The notes: generated by a model from the letters alone, not told the origin. Positions 1 to 10,635 are shown, counted from the stretch's first letter. The stretch is 64,000 nt of DNA from Tritrichomonas musculus (GCA_039105265.1 JAPFFF010000004.1:186001-250000); one strand, 5' to 3'. Numbers and translations: made by a program.

Positions 1-46
1 ATTTTTATGCATCTAAATTGTGCATTTGACTTCTACTTAAAAAATA

Positions 47-508
47 GAGGAATTCTTTATAGCACATTCAACTTTTTCAGAAGAAAATAATCGTCCATTT
101 TTTCGAGATTTATTTTACATAGAAAAGATTAAAAGTTCCTTGTATTTTTTATTGATTTCTTAATTTATGCCATTTAGAGACTATGTTAAACGCGAAATAA
201 TCGAAAATTTTCAAAAATGAGATTATTATTTGATTAATATTTATTCTTAAAAATGGTTGATTTAGATAATCAAATAGCTTAATGGGCTTCCAACATTGAT
301 ATAATTTAGGATTTAATGGTTAAAATCAGTATTAAATAAGAAAACAAATATTTTTAAATTATTTTAAAAGAAAAAAAAAAGCATGAATAGGGGGTCATGC
401 TATTTTGTATAAAAATTTTTAATTTTAATTTCTCAAAAAGTTTATTAAGACCATATATACATACAAAAAGTTCTCTGTGCTGCAGCACTGTGCTAAAAAA
501 TTACACCC
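47..508 (+). mobile_element. Family X non-autonomous element, copy 1 (MULE-like by 9-bp duplication)
   Basis: A 462-bp sequence is repeated at 8569-9030 in the same orientation and at the same length. It starts GAGGAATTC and ends TTACACCC. It is flanked by the 9-bp duplication TAAAAAATA (38-46 and 509-517), present once in the empty site around 40485. The ends form a weak inverted repeat sharing TAGCAC. Nine-base duplications are typical of Mutator-like elements, so a MULE-derived non-autonomous element is inferred. Inside are a hairpin near 380-403 and the palindrome GTGCTGCAGCAC near 478. Confidence 0.8.
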
Positions 509-1307
509 TAAAAAATATATCATATATAATTTAGATGATAATTTTCGTTTTCTTTGCTAGTAAGTAACCAAAAGAATGATTAATTGTACTAATTCTTTTT
601 CGATTGTATGCTCATTAAGAAATGCTTAAAATAAAGACTAAAGTATCGGGAAAAAGTGGTGATCACGATGAAAAGTGGATATCACATCATTTATTCCTTT
701 GAAAAAATAAAATCATCAACTTTTTGTACGAAATATTTGATCAAATATCAATTTAAAAAACAAAGTGGTTACCATTCAATTTTTTAAATTTTGATGAAAA
801 TTTTAAAATATTTTAATTATTAGTTTATAAATAGTTATTTATTTATTATTTTTAATATATATATATAACAAGCATTAATAAAATGTATTTATATCAATTG
901 AATATTTATTTTTTTTAAAAGATATTTTACTTTTTTTAAAAAACTATGAATTTAAAAAAATTATATAACTTCTAACAAAAATGATTAGGTATCATTTTAT
1001 AAATTTATTTCTAAAATTATAATCCTAACAAAAAAAAAACTGCATTTTTAATGCGTTGTATTTATTATTTTAAATAGTAAATTAAAAGATAATTTATTTC
1101 TTTTATCATTGAATAAGATAAGATAAAATAAAATTAAAAACTATAAATTTAATAATTGAAATAAAAAAAAATGGTTACATTCAATTTTTAAAATAAAAAA
1201 GGAGATAAATTTGAATTATTATTCATTTTTTGTTATAAAAGCCGATTAGATTCATTCAATTTATAAATGATTTGTGAAAAAAATTTAGCATTCAAATATC
1301 ATTTCAC

Positions 1308-2813
1308 ATGAATGCTCCGATTGGAGCAGTAAATCACGCCAAAGAAGCAAAAATGATACCTCCTCAGCCAATTGTCTTTGATTTGCTTGGATCAGAAATG
1401 GAAATTGAAGCCTGTAAAAAAGCAATGACATCTTATGATTATATCAATGCTCCAAACTTTTGTACTCAGATCGGAGTATTATGTAATGCTCTAAGGACAC
1501 CTCAATTTACTGTTTCGTACGCAAGAATAGGTACGATGTTCATGCGATCTGGAAATTGCATTAGAGATCAGCACCAAAACTTTTTGAGAGGGCCTTCAAA
1601 AGATGGCAGGCCTTGTATGCTTACTGATCATGAACTAGATCTATTAGAAGAATACATTTTATCGCTTCATACAAGGTCTCCTTATCCTTTATATCCAACA
1701 ACCAGTGACCTTTTAGATTTTATTGATGAAAACTTTTCTAAGTATTTATCAAGTGATACACTTAGAAAGATTATTTATCTGAAATTTAATTCAAAGTTTA
1801 AAACTTGTGATGGTTACAAAATGGATTCTAAACGTTTAGAAGCTAACATCAATGACATAGAAGATAATCTTAATCACTTAAAAGAACTCGTTGAAGGTGT
1901 TCCAATGGACTTCATCTATAACCTCGATGAAGTTGGCATTCAAGAGTGGGCAGATTCAGAACAGAAGACAGTAATTGTCCCTGCAAATTATGAAAAGGCA
2001 AGTGCTCCATATGAAGTGAATAGAAATTCCAAACGTTCATCCATTTTAGTTTGTGTGTCTCCTAATGGATTGGTTGGAGTTCCTCAATATTGTGTTCAAC
2101 GAAAGACAATTGACTCTGAGTTATATAGGTATTTATCAAAAGAAACACTTCAAATCGTGAACACTGAAAGTGGCTTTATAAATACAAACTCTTTTGCTCA
2201 CTGGCTTAATACTGTTTTTTATCCTCATGTTCAGAACCTTAGAAAACTCTACTCATATAACGGGCCAGCAATACTTATCATGGATGGATACAAAGCTCAT
2301 GAGCTTGCCATTAAAGAACAAGATTTGGTTGACAACAATATTAAAGTTCACTATTTGGTCCCACATAGTTCTGACCAATTGCAACCTCTCGATATCGGGG
2401 TTTTCGGTTGCATGAAGAGATTCATGTCCAACTACAAACGCAAAGATGATGTATCTGAATTGACAAATCAAATCATCAGAGCACACGGAGCATTATTGTC
2501 AGCAGCACATACCGTTTACTGTCATTCTGCTTTTAAGGCCATTGGTATTGTTTCTAAATATGTTTACTCACAAGGTCCTTTGTTCGAATTTGCAACATTT
2601 GATATTTTAATGTGCTCCAAAGTCAGAGCATATCAGACATCTCATATTCTAGAACTCGCTCAAACAAACAGCTATATGACTCCCAATCAAAAATATATTT
2701 TAAACCAATGCCACAGAACGCATTTATTACCAACAAGCCGAATACCTATTGAATCTTTCCCTACTCTTCAGGGATGCATTACGAGCACGAGCCGAGCGGT
2801 TTGCCCAAAATGA
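1308..2813 (+). CDS. pogo/Tigger/jerky-type DDE transposase, nearly full length
   Basis: The 501-residue product carries a DDE-type transposase core: NLDEVG around residues 205-210, LIMDGYKAH around 323-331 and SDQLQPLDIGVF around 355-366. D207, D326 and D362 are the likely metal ligands. The N-terminal 200 residues probably bind DNA; a Tc5-like helix-turn-helix is inferred. The ATG at 1308 is the first in frame. The last 14 residues (488-501) do not belong to the family: codon 488 starts exactly at the hAT-type element end at 2769. Past that insert (6619 on) the original frame would read only a few more codons to TAA. The reading frame is otherwise open, so this copy looks young, but only a trimmed and extended C-terminus can be made. 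Confidence 0.85.
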   Translation: MNAPIGAVNHAKEAKMIPPQPIVFDLLGSEMEIEACKKAMTSYDYINAPNFCTQIGVLCNALRTPQFTVSYARIGTMFMRSGNCIRDQHQNFLRGPSKDGRPCMLTDHELDLLEEYILSLHTRSPYPLYPTTSDLLDFIDENFSKYLSSDTLRKIIYLKFNSKFKTCDGYKMDSKRLEANINDIEDNLNHLKELVEGVPMDFIYNLDEVGIQEWADSEQKTVIVPANYEKASAPYEVNRNSKRSSILVCVSPNGLVGVPQYCVQRKTIDSELYRYLSKETLQIVNTESGFINTNSFAHWLNTVFYPHVQNLRKLYSYNGPAILIMDGYKAHELAIKEQDLVDNNIKVHYLVPHSSDQLQPLDIGVFGCMKRFMSNYKRKDDVSELTNQIIRAHGALLSAAHTVYCHSAFKAIGIVSKYVYSQGPLFEFATFDILMCSKVRAYQTSHILELAQTNSYMTPNQKYILNQCHRTHLLPTSRIPIESFPTLQGCITSTSRAVCPK

Positions 2814-4894
2814 TTTTTGGGCAAGAGCATTGCCCGAGCAAAAAGTTCTTGCTCGAGAATGCTCGAGAAATGTCAAATTTTCCACTTTTATTACCATACG
2901 TGCTTATTATTAGAACTTTTTCGAGCATTGCTCGAGCAATGCCCAAAAATTAAAAAAGCTAAGGTTCGAAATTTTCATATTCTTTTTTTTTTTTTTTTTT
3001 TTTTTAAGGGTGAGAAAAAGTTTATGAATAAATATTTTTTTTTTTTGAAAAAAATAGGAAAATATAGTATAATTTATTATTTTAAATATATTTAAATTAA
3101 AAAATTTCATTTTCCTTAATGTTTTTTAAAAAGATAATATTTTATGTTATCAGGTAGTTGAAATTGGGAAATTAATGATTTAAATATACAGTAAACACTT
3201 TTTCTATATAGTTAACAATATTTTGCTATAAAACGGCATTCATAAGACGAAAAGGATCGGATTTAAAAATTTAAAATTTTACGTAAAAAAATCAATACTC
3301 AATTTTTTTTCATTAAATAATCATTTTTGTTTAATTATTTCAATGATAATATAATACGACATTGACATTTTTTACAAATCAATTTTGAATCAAAGTAATT
3401 CCGTTCTTAGATGTAATGCTTACAAAAAATTGAAAATTCTGATGTTATAAAATAAATTTACAATTCTTATCTGGCCTGAAATTTACCAAAATATTATATC
3501 AAAAGCATCATTAAATTCATACAAAAGAAAAGCATATAATCAAATTTTAAGGAGAGTTTAAATTCTTATATATATAGGCGTTCTTTTTAAAAGAATGAGA
3601 TTCTAATAATCAATTAAAACAAAGCAATAAAAGAGCTCAAAATCATCCGCATTTTCTATTTTCAAATGCATATTTCACACCAAGTATTTAAATTTAATAT
3701 TTGAAAAAAGAAATTTAGAAATATTTTATATCAAAAAATGAGTATTCATGAATAAATCATCGTAGTATTTGTTCCATTCGTATTTTTAAAAATTTGATGA
3801 ATTTAAATCTATTTGGTAGAAGAAATCGCCCTAAAATTCATTTTATATCATGAGACTAATTGTATTGTTTGGTTTTTAACACAAAATATTAAAAGTATTA
3901 AAATCGATATCATCAAATTATTCTCTTAAATTCAACAGGACTATATTGAAAATCATATCCACAAATTTAAGTTTGGAAAATATTGATCTTTAAAATATTT
4001 AAGGATTAATTAAAACCTCATTTATTGATATATATATGATAATAATTATTATTATTTATATTTTTGGAAATAAATGAATTATTTATAAAAAATGATATAA
4101 ATTCTCTTTCTATTTTACAAAATTTCAAATAAATTTATTATATTCATATATGAATCACATGATACTAAATTTATTAAGGGTTGAGTTTACTTTATTAAAT
4201 AATCAAAATTAATGACTTATTTTTATATATTTAGATATGCCTTTTAATATAAAATATAATTTAAAGATAATAATTCATTGATTCATTTTTCCAAGTAAAA
4301 AACATTAAGTTTCACAAATCTTAAAATATGGCCAAATTATTATTCAATTTAAATTTTGATTAGATTAAAGTGCTATCATCACTCATTCTATTTAGTCTTT
4401 CATGTAGAAAATACTAATATTAATATACTGAAAAGCATTTATTAGTATCACCACATTACATTTTTCAAGCTTAAAATGGAATTATTAGTTTTGAAATTTT
4501 TAATATGTCCATTGATAATTTGTTAAAAAGTCAAAGCCTCCATTTTTCTATATATCCTATGGATTTTTTCGATATACTTTATTTTCTCTCAGTATTGGCT
4601 AATTTTTATTTCCACATTCAATTATTCGATAGAAATAAATCATTTTGGCAAAAATAATATTGCCGTATGACAAAGAACTTTCTAAAACATATCATTTATT
4701 AACTATTTCTTTTTTCTTTTTTTTTTTATTATTAAGAATTTTGAAATTTTGCAAGTGAACTCTGTCCACTCAATTTTTGGAAAAATTGAATACTTTTAAC
4801 AAAAACAAGTATTCAATTTTAAAAAGAGACTCCAGCTTCACCAATATAGATTTGATCTTTCTTTTTTATTAAATGTTTATTGTTTTGGGATTTT

Positions 4895-5014
4895 TAATAA
4901 ACTAATAGAGAGATTTTTTTAATTTAAATAATAATTTTTTATATTTCAAAATAATTATTTTTAATTTCAAAGTTTATATGAATTTATAAAAAAAAGCTCT
5001 CTATTAGTTTATTA
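4895..5014. repeat. Small inverted-repeat hairpin element
   Basis: Arms of about 18-20 bp (TAATAAACTAATAGAGAG at 4895-4912 and its reverse complement ending at 5014) enclose about 80 bp of A/T-rich DNA. It resembles a very short hairpin-type MITE inside the hAT-type element. No clear duplication was read at its edges. Confidence 0.6.
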
Positions 5015-5228
5015 GAAATAAGTTCTGTTTTTCATTTCATTAAATAATTTTTTCGGTTCTTTTTAATTAGAGGCTCGAGTCTCATTTGAAAAATCAAAAT
5101 TTCACTCATTTTCAATTCGTATAAAATCATATATACTTAATAGTTTTTTACAAAATTGATATCTTTTATTGTATAATCATCTTATCTTTTATTTTTCACT
5201 GAAATTGTTTTTTAATTTTAAGAATATA

Positions 5229-6333
5229 CCCTTACAAATTAACTGTCATTTTTTTTTGCGGAATAAACGTACGTAAAATTTTCATTTAAAATTTTTAAAT
5301 TTTTTTTTTTGAATAAACTCAATTCAAAAAAGAATTGTCATTTACAAAACATATATTTTTTAACAGATAATTAGTAATCTTTTAGATTTTATTAGAAAGA
5401 AATATGCTTTATAAGAAAATCTTATTTTTTATGAAAAAGTGAATATAATCTAATTTTGAAAGAGTGATCGTAAATCATAAAATTCACCCATTTTTTTATA
5501 CAAGTTCCTTTGCTCAATTTCTACTTAAATCTTGCTTCTGAAACATCGAGACCAAAATATTATTACAGTTCCTAAGTGTATAGATGATCTCAATTCGTTG
5601 CTAATTCAAATTTGAAAGATTATTCGATGACAATATTTATTTTTTTCGATTCTTTTTAATTTTATGGTTTTTACTAAACATATTCTTTATAATCATTCTC
5701 TTATTATGCTTTTTATTTGACTCTTTTTGCTTTTTTTAATATTATTCTATAAAGATTGAAAATCGCTATAATTTGATTAATTTGTGCTTCCAACGTGCGT
5801 TTTAGATAATACTTAAGTATTATACTTAATTTTATATAATAATCACTCAAAAATTTCAATTTTAGCTTTTTTTAAATAAAAAAATATAGAAAAAGTCGAT
5901 GAATAATGAGATTTATATTAAAAAAATGGTATAAATAAATTTAATATTATTTATAATTATATTAAAACTATAAATATTGGGATTTAATTTGAATTTTTAA
6001 TTAATAAAAAAATTGCTAACGATTAAAAAAACAAAATTCGTTATAACTTGGGCATTAAATAATATAGGATATAATGATTTAAATCCCCAAAGATTTTATC
6101 CAAATATTTGTTAAATATTAAGAAAAACCTCATTTACATGTAAAATCAATAATAAACGGTCAAAATTCTGATAAAAAAAAAATCATTTCAAAAAAATTCA
6201 ATGGGAATAAAAAGAATTGTCAGATTTTGAGAGAGAAAGTAATATTATTTGTGAGAAAATTTTTCAAAAATTTCTTCTTACGTTTACTCGTACGTTTATT
6301 CCGCAAAAAAAAATGACAGTTAATTTGTAAGGG
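5229..6333. mobile_element. TA-flanked non-autonomous element nested in the hAT-type element
   Basis: The ends are inverted repeats of about 45-50 bp, from CCCTTACAAATTAACTG at 5229 to its reverse complement ending at 6333. They include a shared GCGGAATAAACGTACG block. TA dinucleotides at 5227-5228 and 6334-6335 are consistent with a Tc1/mariner-type insertion. The 1.1-kb interior is non-coding. Confidence 0.75.
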
Positions 6334-6382
6334 TATGCAATTCAATTGTTTTTTATATATTCGATTTTTTGTGTACTCAACC

Positions 6383-6419
<37 letters not shown>

Positions 6420-7082
6420 ATATAAAATTTCGAACCAGAGCTTTTTATTATTTAGAGCGCTCGAAAAACTGCTCGAAAATAGAATTTTTATCATTAAAAA
6501 TCAGTTCATTACGAGCAAACTCGAGCAATGTCAAATGCTTGAAAACCATTTTAATGAGCAAGAATCTGACATTGCTCGAGCACGCTCGAGCCGCTCTTGG
6601 TGCATCCCTGCTACTCTTAGAAATAATCAATAAAATAAATAAATTAATTAATTCTTTGCACTTTGATATATTTATTAAATTAAAATATTTATTTTAATTA
6701 TCATTTTATTTTGAGATACAAATCTTTTAGAAAATAAATTTACATTTTGTTTTGTATACTTTATTCAAATTTAAAAGAGAATTGTGATATGATATCCACT
6801 TATTCCCGATGATATCCACTTTTTCTTGATACTATAATTCTAACTTAAAATAAAAAAATTCGTTTATAATTTTTTATATAGAAAAAAAGCATGAGTAGCT
6901 TCTCATTGTATTTTTTGCAAAAGTGGAAAAAAGTTCCAAGCTTTTATTTTCTGAAGAACGATAAAGGCCAATATTGACCACAACTGCTGCGGGCAAATCC
7001 GATTTCCCTTTTAATTTTATTACTGAAAAACAAGAAAAAAATGAAATCCAAAAATTTGCAATTTTTGATCAACAGAAAAAAC

Positions 7083-8445
7083 CTCACAACTGATCTATAA
7101 AAATATATTGTGGTCGGATACTCTCAAAAAGTGAAAAAATTGAATTAATAGTGAAAAATATAAGATAAAAAAATTTGTTTTTTATTAAAATTTAAAGGAC
7201 ATCACTAATCTGGAGTCCTGCACTGTTTTGGTCTCGATCAACATACAGCAAATATGCTTCACTGAGCCACCTTCCGTGAGTTTTGATGATTGCAGGGTCT
7301 ATATGGTTTTGTGATGCCAATGTTGCACCACCTCTCCTGAATGAATGCCAAGAATATTTTTCTTTTTCTAAACCTAGTTTTTCTAAAGCATTATTTAGTT
7401 TTTTCCTAAAATTATCTTGAGTAATATTAACAATTGGATCATCATCTTTTAAATTGTAATTAAATCCAATAAAATTGATTGGATGGTAAATCTTGTGGTT
7501 ATTGTTGTATAAGTAGGTTGTGATTCCATGCCCAGTTTGATCTGTTTTTGAATATCGTATATTTATAATTAATTTATTTCTTGGAGCATCAAAAATAATG
7601 TCACTTTTACGTAAAGAATACAATTCTGAAATTCTGAGAAAAGCAAAGAATGATAATGTCATGCAAAACATCAATCTAGCGTTTTCAATTTGACTCATAT
7701 CGTATAATTCTAAAAGTCGAATAAAGTATTCAATTTTGAAAGGAAGCTTTGCGTTTGGTGAGTTATCATCTTTAAATGCTCTTTCAAGTCCTGCTTTGAA
7801 TTTTTTAAAGTCATTGGTCAATGTTAAATTTGGTCGAAAGTAAAATGAAATTCCAGTTATGTATGATTTTAATGTGTTTAAACATATACCATTTTTTGCT
7901 TGGTATGTTATAAAGACTTTTAATTTTTCAACAGTAATTGGATATGGCTCTTTTTGAAAAGTCCTCATGATTTCTTCGTAAACACTAATACTGCTATTAT
8001 ATGTCTTTTTTGATGATTCAGCAATTGAATGCTCAGAATATTGCTGGGATTCATTTAAAAATTGATCAAAATCCGGTGCATTAGTATTTTGAATATTGTT
8101 TGTTTCAAATTGCTGATAGTTATGTTGAGTTTGACCGGTAAATTGTTGCGTATTTTGTTGATAATTATAATAATTCTGATTTTGAATTTGAAAATTAAAA
8201 ATATTGCCTTGTTGAAATACTTGTGGTGCAAATAAGGATCCATTATTTAGAGGTGGTTGATTTGAATTGTAATAGCCATTACGATTGCGACCAAACATAG
8301 CTTTTTTTATATCGACCAATTATAAATGGTTCAAGAATTTATCAGAAAAAGTTGATTTAGGGATAATAATTGATTCAATTTTTTCACTTTTAGAGAGTAT
8401 CCGACCACAATAATTTTTTATTGATCAGTTGAGAGGAAGGTTCAA
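7083..8445 (-). mobile_element. Compact tyrosine recombinase element bounded by inverted repeats
   Basis: The left arm (about 7083-7146) and right arm (about 8372-8445) are inverted copies. They share a perfect core containing GTGGTCGGATACTCTC, followed by an A/T stretch ending GTGAAAAAATTGAAT. They enclose a single gene for a tyrosine recombinase, whose stop lies about 50 bp from the left arm and whose start lies about 50 bp from the right arm. No clear target duplication is visible. The outer edges could extend somewhat beyond the arms, as similarity fades gradually. The Crypton label is not certain, because classic Cryptons lack terminal inverted repeats. Confidence 0.7.
7192..8319 (-). 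CDS. Tyrosine recombinase (integrase/transposase)
   Basis: The 375-residue product has a Gln/Asn-rich N-terminal 90 residues, a helical core-binding region (about 95-185) and a catalytic domain (about 195-370). All expected catalytic positions can be read: R229 in FLRISE, K258 in RYSKTDQ, H325 and R328 in HSFRRGG, W351 in THGRWLSEAY at the His/Trp position, and nucleophile Y359 in LLYVDR. The GRW..AYL.Y ending is seen in eukaryotic DIRS/Crypton-type recombinases. It should cut and rejoin DNA through a covalent phosphotyrosine. The frame is open from ATG to stop with no visible damage. No reverse transcriptase or other gene accompanies it. Confidence 0.88.
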   Translation of the reverse strand: MVDIKKAMFGRNRNGYYNSNQPPLNNGSLFAPQVFQQGNIFNFQIQNQNYYNYQQNTQQFTGQTQHNYQQFETNNIQNTNAPDFDQFLNESQQYSEHSIAESSKKTYNSSISVYEEIMRTFQKEPYPITVEKLKVFITYQAKNGICLNTLKSYITGISFYFRPNLTLTNDFKKFKAGLERAFKDDNSPNAKLPFKIEYFIRLLELYDMSQIENARLMFCMTLSFFAFLRISELYSLRKSDIIFDAPRNKLIINIRYSKTDQTGHGITTYLYNNNHKIYHPINFIGFNYNLKDDDPIVNITQDNFRKKLNNALEKLGLEKEKYSWHSFRRGGATLASQNHIDPAIIKTHGRWLSEAYLLYVDRDQNSAGLQISDVL

Positions 8446-8568
8446 AAAGTGGACACATTTGTAAAATTGTTTTTTGAATTAAGATAACCAGGTTAAGATT
8501 CAATTTTTTACAAAAAAATAATTCATTTTTATCTTAAATTCTTCTCTAAAAATATGTCTTTTTTATAT

Positions 8569-9030
8569 GAGGAATTCTTTATAGCACATACAACTTTTTC
8601 AGAAGAAAATAATCGTCCATTTTTTCGAGCTTTATTTTACATAGAAAAGATTAAAAGTTCCTTGTATTTTTTATTGATTTCTTAATTTATGCCATTTAGA
8701 GAATATGTTAAAGGCGAAATAATCGAAAATTTTCAAAAATGAGATTATTATTTGTTAAATAATTCTTCTCAAAAATGGTTGATTTAGAGAATCAAATGGC
8801 TTGTTGGGCTTCCTAAATTGATAAAATTTAGGATTTAATGGTTAAAATCAATATTAAATAAGAAAACAAATATTTTTAAATTATTTTAAAGGAATAAAAA
8901 AAGCATGAATAGGGGGTCATGCTATTTTGTATAAAAAATATTAATTTTAATTTCTCAAAAAGTTTATCTGGACCATATATACATACAAAAAGTTCTCTGT
9001 GCTACAGCACTGTGCTAAAAAATTACACCC
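8569..9030 (+). mobile_element. Family X non-autonomous element, copy 2
   Basis: This is a 462-bp direct repeat of 47-508 with scattered substitutions, ending TTACACCC. It is flanked by the 9-bp duplication TTTTTATAT (8560-8568 and 9031-9039), which differs from that of copy 1 and so marks an independent insertion. It lies just outside the right arm of the tyrosine recombinase element. Confidence 0.85.
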
Positions 9031-9130
9031 TTTTTATATTATATTTATCATTAATACTATCATTAAAAAATTATAATATGAATGAAAAATGATCTGTCGA
9101 GTGGATAGAAGTTTCCATACCTTTTATTAA

Positions 9131-9460
9131 GGGACCACTATCATATTTTTTTGTAAACATTTCAATATTGAGAAAACTCATAGAAAAGAAAATTCAATAG
9201 TTGTTATCTCGGAAAAAGTTTAAAACTTTAAAATTTCACCATTCCGATCATTTTTGTAAAATTTTTACTCCTTTCAACTTTTAAATTTTTATTGAAAAAA
9301 GGGAATAGGCTTAAAAGAAGAATAGAAATAAATGATATGTAATTTATATAATTTATATATACCAAAATATAGCAAAAATACTCATGAAATAATTTTTTTT
9401 AAGTCAATTAATTTTGTGATAACTCATAGAATTTTTAACATAGAATTTGATAGTGGTCCC
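9131..9460. mobile_element. 330-bp MITE flanked by TTAA
   Basis: The termini are GGGACCACTATCA and its reverse complement TGATAGTGGTCCC. TTAA flanks both sides (9127-9130 and 9461-9464). A TTAA duplication would fit piggyBac or Kolobok families; a TA duplication (Tc1/mariner) is also formally possible. There is no coding sequence. Confidence 0.75.
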
Positions 9461-9469
9461 TTAAGGTTA

Positions 9470-9943
9470 GACTTGTTATTTTGAGAATCGATATCAAAAA
9501 CGTCACTTTTTTTCATCTGATACTCGATTATCAGTTTAAAAATCTGATATCGAGATTATCGATTATCAAGATATCAGATATGAAAAGTGATATAAAAATA
9601 ATTGTAAACTTGATATCAATTACCGAGATCTCGAGATCTCAAACAGATTCATCTTTTTTTATAATTGTTATTTGTGATTTTATAATATCTAAAAATAAAT
9701 AATATAATGCATTGATGTTTATTTTATGATTAAAATCAAAAAATACATTCTTTTTTATGAAATATTTGAGATTAAAATACGATCATATATTTATCAAAAA
9801 GTTTAATTGAAAATTCTGATATCAAAAGCTGAGAAAAAAAAATCTCGATCTCTGAAATCGATCTCGAGAATCTGTGCACATTTATGTATCGATATCAAAA
9901 AGTCAATCAATTATCGATCTCGAGAATCGGAGAATAACAAGTT
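9470..9943. mobile_element. 474-bp MITE rich in GATATC/ATCGAGAT motifs
   Basis: The arms are GACTTGTTATT at 9470 and the complementary AATAACAAGTT ending at 9943. TA lies on both sides (9468-9469 and 9944-9945). The interior is dense in GATATC, ATCGA and CGAGATCTCGAGATC palindromic words. One small open frame inside (9481-9702) is an artefact of these repeats. Confidence 0.65.
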
Positions 9944-9950
9944 TAATTAA

Positions 9951-10190
9951 GGTACAAATCCAGTACGTTTAGTAACCGCAATTTTTTTTGACATTCTCAA
10001 AGAATAAAATGACATGTTAAATAAAAAACGATTATTTTCATCCATTTCATATAACATGTCATAATGTTTATTTAAATTGTAAAATAAGTGTCAAAAACAA
10101 ACCTAGTCAATTTAAACTTTTTCAGAGGCATGCTACTATTCAAATAATAAACGTTCTCTTGTTCAAAAAATAACGTACTGGATTTGTACC
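9951..10190. mobile_element. 240-bp MITE flanked by TTAA
   Basis: Near-perfect arms of about 19 bp (GGTACAAATCCAGTACGTT at 9951 and its complement ending at 10190) lie between TTAA copies at 9947-9950 and 10191-10194. It abuts the preceding MITE with almost no spacer and ends 445 bp before the monophosphate kinase gene. Confidence 0.8.
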
Positions 10191-10194
10191 TTAA

Positions 10195-10635
10195 TACAAA
10201 AAAAAAAAAAACAAATTAACGGTCGCTCTTAATGACAAAAAAGATCAAAAAAGAATTCTTGTCATTAACAGGATGCTATACTGTTTTCTATAGTTAAATA
10301 TATACTGCTCTTTGGTGGAGGTTAATCTTATTTAAATGATTAAAACTTTTTAATAAATCAATATGAATGTCTATGACCACTTATTTAAAAAATCTAAAAG
10401 TTAGTATATCACTTTGAATTTGATTTTTAGATCACACTTTATTCTTTTTTAAAAATATATTTGTATAAAATAATTAAATTCCTTTGATTATTTTTTAAAA
10501 TTTTTATGGGAACTTAAAATAAATATATTTTTTCTTTTGGATTATTTACAATTTAATTATTTTATAACATTCAATGTAACTACTCAATTTTCTATCTTTT
10601 TTTATTTCACTTACCACTAATTTTAAAAGATTAAT
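10195..10635 (+). other. Upstream region of the monophosphate kinase gene
   Basis: A/T-rich sequence without a gene. The only candidate signal is TCACTTA at 10607-10613. It fits the trichomonad initiator consensus (TCA followed by a pyrimidine and A/T) at a short, typical distance from the ATG. One match in such DNA is weak evidence. Confidence 0.3.

Larger units (their letters stand above)
2769..6610. mobile_element. Non-autonomous hAT-type element inserted in the pogo transposase gene
   Basis: It begins CAGGGATGCA at 2769 and ends TGCATCCCTG at 6610. It is flanked by the 8-bp duplication CTACTCTT (2761-2768 and 6611-6618). Terminal CAGGG and 8-bp duplications are hallmarks of the hAT superfamily. 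The terminal regions are rich in GCTCGAGC-type boxes and poly(T)/poly(A) and remain related for about 240 bp (2769-3010 and 6380-6610). The 3.8-kb interior is AT-rich with no credible gene. It carries a nested TA-flanked element (5229-6333) and a hairpin (4895-5014). Confidence 0.85.
641..6834 (+). mobile_element. pogo-type (Tc1/mariner superfamily) DNA transposon interrupted by a hAT-type element
   Basis: The ends are imperfect inverted repeats of about 45 bp. The left starts near 642 with AGTATC and contains GTGGATATCAC; the right ends GATACT near 6833. Both sides carry TA, and the matching empty site in the other family Y copy reads a single TA. Without the 3.8-kb insert at 2769-6610 it would be about 2.34 kb, close to the second pogo-type element at 33518-35823. 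It encodes a DDE transposase at 1308-2813. Confidence 0.82.
1..7008. mobile_element. Family Y inverted-repeat element, copy B, split by later insertions; left end outside window
   Basis: The pieces 1-46, 509-640 and 6835-7008 together match, in reverse complement, an uninterrupted copy at 40184-40525. The piece ends at 7008 with GATTTCCC, the same terminus as the other copy. The left terminus lies before base 1. The gaps in the match are exactly elements X (47-508) and pogo (641-6834), so this was the oldest layer here. It has no coding capacity. Confidence 0.75.

Noticed and set aside
7083-8445. Interpretation of the tyrosine recombinase unit as part of a larger virus-like element
   Set aside because: No capsid, polymerase, protease or other accompanying gene was seen in the surrounding sequence; only the recombinase lies between the arms.
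9481-9702. 73-codon frame inside a MITE
   Set aside because: Built from GATATC/ATCGAGAT repeats of the element; no protein-like pattern.
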